Assembly (NCBI RefSeq): GCF_040834005.1
Contig: NZ_CP162129.1
Location: forward strand, 1,283,501 to 1,347,500
Length of the DNA: 64,000 nucleotides
DNA from: Paenibacillus sp. PL2-23
Lineage (GTDB): Bacteria > Bacillota > Bacilli > Paenibacillales > Paenibacillaceae
Direction of reading: 5' to 3'
Part shown: one piece after another, positions 43,980 to 52,100 of the stretch
Position numbering within the stretch: the first letter of the stretch is position 1
Layout: each line of letters opens with the position of its first letter
The notes under the pieces: generated by a model
What the model was told of the DNA's origin: nothing
The model's database searches: none
Seen by the model: the letters and a program-made list of their open reading frames with translations, nothing else
Position numbers and translations under genes: made by a program

Positions 43980-44008
43980 TTGATAGTAAACATTACGCTA
44001 GATATACT
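43980..44008 (+). promoter_or_regulatory. Promoter of the phosphoesterase-SLH-GH92 operon
   Basis: TTGATA, an exact 17-bp spacer and TATACT; predicted start point about 40 bases before the GTG start codon. Confidence 0.7.
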
Positions 44009-44055
44009 GTGATAGGCTGTATACAAACATAGAGATTGTGATAGGAGGAAGAGTA

Positions 44056-47000
44056 GTGAAGTTGAACCTGAGCAAGACGAAAGCGAATCGTCTTCTGTGG
44101 ATCCTGTTATGCGCATTCCTGGTGCTTCCAGCGCCTGTTATTGGCCTGCAATATAATATGGCGCAGGACAATGATCTCTTGATTGCCCATAACAGCACTT
44201 GGAAGTACCTGGACGACGGTTCTAATCAGAAGACGGCGTGGAGGTACAACGACTTTGATGATACCGAATGGAAGACTGGAGCTGCTCCACTAGGCTATGG
44301 CGGGGGAGACCTGCCGTTAGCTACGATCATTCAATACGGCTCTAATGCTGCCAATAAGCCGATTACCGCTTATTTCAGGCATGAATTTACGGTAGATGAC
44401 GCTTCGGAGATTAAGCAGCTGTCGGCTGCTCTTATTCGGGATGACGGGGCCGTTGTTTATTTGAATGGCAATGAAGTATACAGAACAAACATGCGAACGG
44501 GTCCCATTGCTTACAATTCTGTAGCTCTCGAGGCCGTTGATACGGATCGCGCGGCGAATGTATTTGCGATTGATCCTTGGCTGCTGGAGAGTGGAAGCAA
44601 TGTGATGACCGTTGAGGTTCATCAGAATTCAGCCTCCAGCTCCGACTTGTTTTTTTCACTGGAGCTAAGGGGGGAGTCAACGCCGCTTCCAAAGGATAAA
44701 GGGCTGTATGCCGAGTATTACACGAATATGGGGCCTAGCGGCAACTTTGCATTCGACGAGCGAAAAGCTGCGGCTGTTGATCCCTCTATCCAATTTGCGG
44801 ATTTGAACCCGGTGCTCGCTCGAATGACGGGTATGGAGGATACGGCCAGTGTTCGATGGACAGGTCAGATCGAGGCTCCTGCTACGGGCGAATATAAGTT
44901 TTATGTCATCGGGGACAATGGCTTCCGGCTCTGGGTTGATGATATGAGCAGCCCGCTAATTGACTTTTGGGTCGATGAGTGGGACAAGGAACAGGAAAGC
45001 CGGCTGATCACGCTCGAAGCGGGACGCAAATATGATATCAAAATGGAATATTTCGAGCATTTCGGCGGGGCTAACCTGTTTTTGAAATGGTCGGGACCCG
45101 GCATTGCCAAGGAGCTTGTGCCAGCCAGCGCTTTGTCCTTGCCTAAGGACTATATGGGACCGATCGGCGGCAAAGCAAGGGCGGAAGGACAAGTCATTGA
45201 TCTGAAGCTCTCTCATGAGCTGGCAGCACTTCCGCAGGAATTGAACAAACATTTCCTGCTGCATGCGGAAGGCAGACAGATTGCCATCAAAGCATTGGAA
45301 CGAAACGCAGCGGATGCCTCCATCGTTCATCTGGTTCCGGAGCAGGAGATTATCGCGGGTCAGTCCTTGAAGCTGCAGTACGACGGATCAGCAGGCTTGC
45401 AGTCCATTGATGGACAAGCTATAGGCTCGTTTGTCTATGCCATCGATAACGAATCGATGAGAATTGATTATTCACCTGTCGCAATCGCAATGTCGCTGTA
45501 TGGAAGCGCCAAGACCAGCCGCTCGTTCGCCTGGTATACAAGCTACAATTACCCGGACGACGCTCCTGCGAATGCAATGGACAGTGTTGTGGAAGTCGTG
45601 CGCGCAACCGAAAATTTCGATTCGCCTAACAAGCTGCGATTCGAGGGAGAGTCGAGAGTGCTTCAGAATTTGAAGTACACCAATTTTACGACCATCTCAT
45701 TTATCGGACACAAAGCTCTTGTAGAGGGCCTGACGCCGGGAACGCCATACAAATATCGTCTCGGAAGCGACGGTTATTGGAGCGAGACGGGCACATTTGT
45801 TACCGAAGCAGACAATGAGAGCGAATTTGAGTTTTTGTATATGACCGATTCGCAGGGTGGAAACAGCGGGGATTATGAGGTGTGGGCGAACACCTTGAAT
45901 CAAGCGGTTGAACATTTTCCACAGTCCCAATTCCTGGTTATGACAGGCGACATGGTAGATGGCGGGGCTTTGGAATCACAATGGCTGGATTACTTTGGCA
46001 AGCCTCAACAAACGTTAATGCATTTGCCCATTATGGCGGCAGTAGGCAATCACGAGGGTCCATACAATGATAACTATTATTATCACTTTAATTATCCCAA
46101 TGATCAGATAGATGATCCGCTTCCGCCAGGCAGCGTCTATTCCTTCGATTATGGCGACGCCCACTTTATGATTCTTAACACGATGGACATGGGCTGGGAC
46201 GCGCGGCAACGCGAATCCTTTATGCATCAAATCGAGTGGCTTCGCCGTGAGGTGGCAGAGACAGATAAGAAGTGGAAGGTCGTTGCCTTTCACAAAGCGA
46301 TTTATTCTGTAGGCGGCCATTCCAAGGAAACGGAGATTTATGAGCTGAGGGACATGCTGTATCCTGTTTTCGACGAGCTGGGTATTGACGTTGTTCTGCA
46401 GGGCCATGATCATTCCTATGTTCGAACGCATCAGATGTATGGCGATAAGGCGGTGCTGGATGTCAAGAAGGACGCTAATGGCAACCCGCTTAATCCCAAG
46501 GGCACGATGTATATGATCAATAACGCTGCGGGTACCAAATATTACGACATTCGCAATGATATTGATGATTATTACAGTGCTGTGAAGGAGCAGCCCAAAA
46601 AGCCGATTTTCTCCGGGATCAGGATGACCAAGGACAGCTTTACGGTGGAATCGTACCGAGCGGGCGAAGATCAACCTTTCGATGAGTATACGATCGTGAG
46701 GGATGACAGCAAGCCGGAGGCTGTACAGAACGCTTCTGGCGGCCTGGATCGTTCGGGTCATGTTACGCTGGCCTGGAGCGTGGCGGAGGATGAGACGAGC
46801 GCTTCCGACGTTCGCGGCTTCCGCATTTATGAAACCTCCGACAAGCTTGGACGCAATTGGAGCTTGTATGTCCCAGCAGAGGAAGGCAAGCGCCACTATA
46901 GTCAAATGATCGAGAGCGCGCAGGCTGGAGAAGCCTACGAGTTCGTAGTTCGCGCAGTGGATGAACGCAACAATTCAGATCTAACAAAGGTTGCCGTTAC

Positions 47001-47571
47001 TGGAATGGATATTGCTTCCCCGTACGGTCCTGTTGTGGATGATGGCTATAATCTGTTCTACTGGAAGACTGTCCCTGGCTTTGATGCGCTGTCCGACTAT
47101 GAATTTACGCTTGACGGTGGTTCAACATGGGAGCCTGTAACGGTTAATCCGTTGCCGATTGGGGATGTTGCACACGCGATTGGCCAGATTGGCGTACGCG
47201 TTAAGGCTGATGAAGGTGTCGGACGCGAAGCGGGACTGCCGCTTTGGAATGACAAGCCCTTCACGGTAAACAGCATTCATGATGTATTCGCCATTACCGG
47301 CAATGTGAAGCGAGCCAATGGATTGAGCATGGATGTGAACGTCGTCCGCAGGGCGCCTTATGAGGGCTCCGCTTACATGGTCTTCCAGCTAATGGACGGC
47401 AATATTCCGGTACTGATCAACGCTGTGCCGATTAAAGGGGACAAAACGGTATTGTCTCAGCACTTCGAGGTTGAGGGCAGCAATTATAAGGTGCGTGCAT
47501 TTGTGTTCGATTCATTCGGCATGGAAGGCAAGGCGCCTCTAAGCTTGGCAAGATCGGTCGAGCTCAAGTAA
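44056..47571 (+). CDS. Secreted multidomain metallophosphoesterase (purple acid phosphatase-like, with PA14)
   Basis: A 1171-residue exported protein; GTG start 7 bases after AGGAGGA, signal helix about 10-32. Domains: a jelly-roll-like module (about 35-195), PA14 (about 212-345, KGLYAEYYTNMGPSGNF), a mixed region, a purple acid phosphatase N-terminal Fn3 domain (about 470-590) and the metallophosphoesterase (about 592-860) with LYMTDSQGG, VMTGDMVDGG, VGNHEG, VAFHKAIY and LQGHDHSYVRTH, all metal-binding blocks present. Two further beta modules follow (about 890-1170). The first and last modules are homologous to parts of the GH92 protein two genes on. Likely removes phosphate monoesters from an extracellular polymer. 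Head of a three-gene operon. Confidence 0.88.
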   Translation: MKLNLSKTKANRLLWILLCAFLVLPAPVIGLQYNMAQDNDLLIAHNSTWKYLDDGSNQKTAWRYNDFDDTEWKTGAAPLGYGGGDLPLATIIQYGSNAANKPITAYFRHEFTVDDASEIKQLSAALIRDDGAVVYLNGNEVYRTNMRTGPIAYNSVALEAVDTDRAANVFAIDPWLLESGSNVMTVEVHQNSASSSDLFFSLELRGESTPLPKDKGLYAEYYTNMGPSGNFAFDERKAAAVDPSIQFADLNPVLARMTGMEDTASVRWTGQIEAPATGEYKFYVIGDNGFRLWVDDMSSPLIDFWVDEWDKEQESRLITLEAGRKYDIKMEYFEHFGGANLFLKWSGPGIAKELVPASALSLPKDYMGPIGGKARAEGQVIDLKLSHELAALPQELNKHFLLHAEGRQIAIKALERNAADASIVHLVPEQEIIAGQSLKLQYDGSAGLQSIDGQAIGSFVYAIDNESMRIDYSPVAIAMSLYGSAKTSRSFAWYTSYNYPDDAPANAMDSVVEVVRATENFDSPNKLRFEGESRVLQNLKYTNFTTISFIGHKALVEGLTPGTPYKYRLGSDGYWSETGTFVTEADNESEFEFLYMTDSQGGNSGDYEVWANTLNQAVEHFPQSQFLVMTGDMVDGGALESQWLDYFGKPQQTLMHLPIMAAVGNHEGPYNDNYYYHFNYPNDQIDDPLPPGSVYSFDYGDAHFMILNTMDMGWDARQRESFMHQIEWLRREVAETDKKWKVVAFHKAIYSVGGHSKETEIYELRDMLYPVFDELGIDVVLQGHDHSYVRTHQMYGDKAVLDVKKDANGNPLNPKGTMYMINNAAGTKYYDIRNDIDDYYSAVKEQPKKPIFSGIRMTKDSFTVESYRAGEDQPFDEYTIVRDDSKPEAVQNASGGLDRSGHVTLAWSVAEDETSASDVRGFRIYETSDKLGRNWSLYVPAEEGKRHYSQMIESAQAGEAYEFVVRAVDERNNSDLTKVAVTGMDIASPYGPVVDDGYNLFYWKTVPGFDALSDYEFTLDGGSTWEPVTVNPLPIGDVAHAIGQIGVRVKADEGVGREAGLPLWNDKPFTVNSIHDVFAITGNVKRANGLSMDVNVVRRAPYEGSAYMVFQLMDGNIPVLINAVPIKGDKTVLSQHFEVEGSNYKVRAFVFDSFGMEGKAPLSLARSVELK

Positions 47572-47594
47572 CCGGAAGAAAGCGAGGGTAACAC

Positions 47595-49145
47595 GTGAAA
47601 AATTATATTGCAGGCATTCTGGCGCTGCTGTTGCTGCTGCCGTCTCTGCACGCCTACGGAGCTCAGGATTTTACGGTCTCCTTAAGTGCAAGGGAGGTCT
47701 TGCGCGGAGGGGAAATCGTCATTTCGGGAACAGTGCCCGATCAACAACACGATGTCGCTGTGAAAGTCGTGGGACCCGAAGGCGCAATGCTTTACCTGGA
47801 TGCGGTCAGCCCGACCAATGGCAGGTATTCCGTTAGAGTCGGCATTCCGACACAAGCGGAATTTGCTCCTTATGGCAAATATACGGTATACGCGGGCTAT
47901 GGAGACAAGCAAAGGACCGAAGCATTTGCGGTTATGCTCCAGTTGCCGCCTATAGGGGTAATCCCGTCCAATCCCGGACAATCGAACCAAAGCCATGTTA
48001 AGCCGTCTCTTGGCGGGAATGGCGTATATGTAGCGGAAAGCAATATGCTGGCGTCCGCCCTTAACGCGCCCGGCGAATCGATCACGATTGAGCTGCCTGC
48101 CTCTGCGGCAGAGCTGGGCACTGCGCTGGAAATGCCAGCCCAGTCGCTTCGTGCGGTTGATGAAGCGGGCAAGGCGATTCTACTGACCTCCGGGGAGCAC
48201 AAGCTGCTCTTCCCGGCTGGGGCGATCGGAGTATATGGCGGAGAGGACTCTCGGATTCGTATTACGGTTAACACGTCATGGACCAAGGATGCCCAGGAAA
48301 TCGTGGAGCAATCCATAGCTTCCGACAGCAGTCTACGCCAGGTAGGAGTAGCGTTGTCGGTCGTGATCGAGCTCGTTACAGGAAACAGCAAGTCGGTCAT
48401 TCATGAGATGAAGCAGCCTGTATCCGTCTCTCTCAAGCTGACTGAGGAGCAAGAGAAGAAGCTGCGCTTAAGTCTTGCAGGCATCTATGATGTGGACGGG
48501 GAGAAGGCAGTCTATGTGCCAGGCATTCTGAAGAATGGCGTATTTACGTTCCATGCCGCCCATTTCTCTTATTACGCTGTACTGGAGTATGACAAACGGT
48601 TTGTGGATATGAAGGAGCACTGGGCGGAGGCTGCTGTTCAAGCGCTGGCAGCCAAGCATGTCGTAACGGGCGTTGATGAACAGCGTTATATGCCGGAGGC
48701 GAATATCAAACGAGCCGATTTCGTCACCATGCTGAATCGCGCGCTGGAATGGAAGGGCGTTGATCTGCCTGATGCTGGCGCACCGGTATTCTCAGATGTA
48801 GAGAAAAGCAGCTATTATGAGGAAGCTGTCGGAACGATGGTCACGCTGGGCATTATCAAGGGCTATGACGGGAAATTCCGCCCTAACGATATCATGACGC
48901 GAGAAGAAGCCGCCGCAGCCATTGCCCGGTCATTATCATTATTCGAGCTAAGCTCTTCCGCCGCAAGCAAGCCTTCCTTTGGAGACCAAGGCGACATCGC
49001 TGACTGGGCTGCCGAAGCCGTACAAGCGGTCTGGTCCACTGGGCTGATGAAGGGCGACGACAGGGGTCGTTTCAATCCGAAGAGCTCGCTGACGCGAGCG
49101 CAGGTTGCAGCCATTATAGATCGTGCGCTGAGCCAACATTCGTAA
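47595..49145 (+). CDS. SLH-domain surface protein
   Basis: A 516-residue exported protein: signal peptide about 1-22 (ending YGA), an Ig-like beta domain (about 25-115), a mid region with a ZU5-like pattern (LTSGEHKLLFPAGAIGVYGG) and three C-terminal SLH repeats (about 335-395, 398-455, 460-515: FVDMKEHWAEAAVQALAAKH, GKFRPNDIMTREEAAAAIAR, GRFNPKSSLTRAQVAAIIDR). SLH repeats bind pyruvylated wall polysaccharide. Neither neighbour has an SLH domain, so this protein may hold the system at the surface. GTG start; 23 bp after the previous stop and 22 bp before the next ATG. Confidence 0.88.
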   Translation: MKNYIAGILALLLLLPSLHAYGAQDFTVSLSAREVLRGGEIVISGTVPDQQHDVAVKVVGPEGAMLYLDAVSPTNGRYSVRVGIPTQAEFAPYGKYTVYAGYGDKQRTEAFAVMLQLPPIGVIPSNPGQSNQSHVKPSLGGNGVYVAESNMLASALNAPGESITIELPASAAELGTALEMPAQSLRAVDEAGKAILLTSGEHKLLFPAGAIGVYGGEDSRIRITVNTSWTKDAQEIVEQSIASDSSLRQVGVALSVVIELVTGNSKSVIHEMKQPVSVSLKLTEEQEKKLRLSLAGIYDVDGEKAVYVPGILKNGVFTFHAAHFSYYAVLEYDKRFVDMKEHWAEAAVQALAAKHVVTGVDEQRYMPEANIKRADFVTMLNRALEWKGVDLPDAGAPVFSDVEKSSYYEEAVGTMVTLGIIKGYDGKFRPNDIMTREEAAAAIARSLSLFELSSSAASKPSFGDQGDIADWAAEAVQAVWSTGLMKGDDRGRFNPKSSLTRAQVAAIIDRALSQHS

Positions 49146-49167
49146 CTAACGGGAGCAGGAGGATCAC

Positions 49168-52100
49168 ATGAAAAATAAATGGTTTGCGATCGTTATGACA
49201 ATTGTGCTCGTGCTCGGATTGCTGCAGCCGGTCATGGATCGAGCGGCGGCCGAAGACGGAGGCGAGGTCGTATCGGCGACGAGGAACGTCGCTCTGAACG
49301 CAATCGTGACGGCAACCGGGGCATGTAATGAAAAGGAAATGCCTCAGTACGCGGTTGACGGGGACAGTACAACCAAGTGGTGCGACAATCATCTGGGGAC
49401 GGCGAACAAATGGCTAAAGCTGGATCTCCGCGAGGAGTACGTCATTAACCAGTGGGTCGTCGAAAATAACTGCATGGCGGAATCCAATAAGTGTCCTTAC
49501 CGGAACACAACAGATTTCCGCTTGCAGAAAAGCGATGACGGAGAAACCTGGGTTGACGTTGATGTGGTGAACGATAACGTTCAAACAATTGTTGACCGAT
49601 ACGTGGCGCCATTCACGGCGCGTTACGTTAGGTTTGTGTCAACGAAAGGCGCGAAGGACGGCCATATTGTCCGTTTGAATGAATTGAAGCTGTACGGCGT
49701 GGAGGCAGGGAAATATCCCGCGTACCCTCCAACAGAGCTTGAGCCTGTCGATTATGTCGATCCCTTCATTAATACGCTGGGGGATAATGGGCAGACGAAT
49801 CCAGGTCCGCGCACGCCATTCGGCTTGATCGCGCCGGGTCCGGACAGCGAAGGCACAACAGGCAGAGCGTTCAGCGGTTATTACTATCAGGATCCAGAGA
49901 TTAAAGGTTTCTCTCATGTGAGGTTTAGCGGAGTAGGATGCAGCGGCTCAGGCGGCAACATTCTGATGATGCCGCAGACGGGAGACTTCACATACCAGAG
50001 CAACCAATACAAGCAGCCGTATGACAAGGACAGCGAGCAAGCCACCCCGGGGTATTATGCTGTGGAGCTTGGTTCAGGAGTTGGCGTCGAGTTGACGACT
50101 TCGGACCGTGTCGGCTTCCATCGGTATACCTTCCCGGCAGACGCTGCAGCTCGTGCGGTCCTTCTCGATTTGTCCACTTCCTATGCGGGCATGAATGCCG
50201 CCAGCTTGAAGGTGGCGGGCTCAAACGTAATTTCAGGTATGATCGATTCCAAAAATGTGTGCGGCCACGGTAATTACCGACTGTACTTCTCTATTCAATT
50301 CGATAAGGATTTTGTCTCCGCGACAACATGGAAGGATGGCAATAGCGGAGCCGTATCCGATCGTGAGGGCGTCAATATCGGCGCCTGGGTGAGCTTTAAC
50401 GCTGCTGCAGGAGACACGATACAAGCCAAGATTGGCCTGTCTCCGATCAGTGTGGAGCAAGCCGCATACGAACGCGATCACGAAATTCCGGACTGGAGCT
50501 TTGACGCTCAGCGCGAGAAGGCGCGTGCGTTATGGAGCGAAACGCTTGGTAAGATTGAAGTCAAGGACTCCGACGAGGAGAATAAAAGGATCTTTTATAC
50601 GCAGCTGTATCACGCCTACCAGCATCCTAATAACGTGACGAGCTCAACAGGGCAATTCCGCGCGGCGCGCAAGGAGAATGAGCTGCGTGAGGCCTCCGAG
50701 CTCGGGGAAGACTTCGAATACTACAATGGATGGTCGACGTGGGACGATTTCCGTAAGTATTCGTTATATTCCCTGCTTGAGCCGCAGCGCTTCGAGAACA
50801 TGGCGAAATCGATGATCGATGTGTACGAGACCAGAGGCTCCTACGCGCAATGGGGTTCGGGTTACTGGCCGAGTCCGACGGTGCGCAACGAATTTAATGG
50901 AGCGGTCATCCTGGACGCGATTGCGAAGGGCTTCGACTTCACGGACGAACAGCTCAAGTGGGCGCTCAAAGGCATGGCGGAGGATACGGATCAATATACA
51001 GTAGAAGCGGGCAAGTTCAACGGAGGGCTGGAGAAGGCATATAGCGCCTATTATCCAATGAAGCTTGCCGAGCTGATGAATGATCGATATACGTACGACA
51101 AATACAAAACAATCGCAATGTCCTACAAGTCATTATGGAATCCTAATCAGGTGGATGAACAGGGAGTCAAGCAAGGCTTCTTCACCCCTGCAGGTAGCAA
51201 TGTGCCAAGCGGCTCTGTTACCAAGGTGAATGAGTATGCATATCAAGGCAATATGTGGACGTATCGCTGGTTCGTTCCTCACGATGTCAACGGAATGGCG
51301 GAGCTGATGGGCGGACAACGGGAGATGGCGGAGGACCTGCAGCACTTCTTTGCCATTGACGAATATGTAGCCATTAATGAGCCTGACCTGCATGTGCCGT
51401 ATTTGTTCAACTATCTGGGCATGCCGTATTTGACCCAATATTACGCACGGGAATTCACGACGGAGCCTGTCATTCAGAGATACCACAACCATGGACTATA
51501 CGAATATCCGATGTTATCCCGAGTCTATCGGGCGGATCCTGAGGGCTACTTGTCCTCCATGGACGATGATGCAGGAGCAATGTCCTCTTGGTTCGTATAC
51601 AGCGCGATGGGATTGTTCCCGGGCAATCCTGGCGATCCTTATTATCTGATTGGCTCCCCAATCTTTGAAGAGCTGACTCTTCATTTGGACAATGGCAACA
51701 GCTTTACGATCAAGGCCAATGGCGTGTCCTCGGAAAATCGTTTTATCCAGTCAGCAGAGCTTAACGGAGAGACGTTCGACCAGGCCTGGATCGGCTACGA
51801 CATGCTGATGGCGGGAGGAGAGCTGGCTTTTGATATGGGTCCGGAGCCGAACGTCAAATGGGGTGCGTCAGAGGAGGCTGCTCCGCCGACAACGGACTTC
51901 TCCGGCGAGACGTCTGCGCCGACTATCGTCAAACCAGTCATTGAAGGGGGCGCAGAATGGCGGTACTGGGATGAAGGGCGTTACGCGGGCAACGGCTGGA
52001 CAGAGCTAGGCTTCGACGACAACGCTTGGAAATCAGGCCATGCCGTGCTTGGTTACGGCGGCAGCAATGTGACGACGACGGTCAGCTATGGGCCGAGCAG

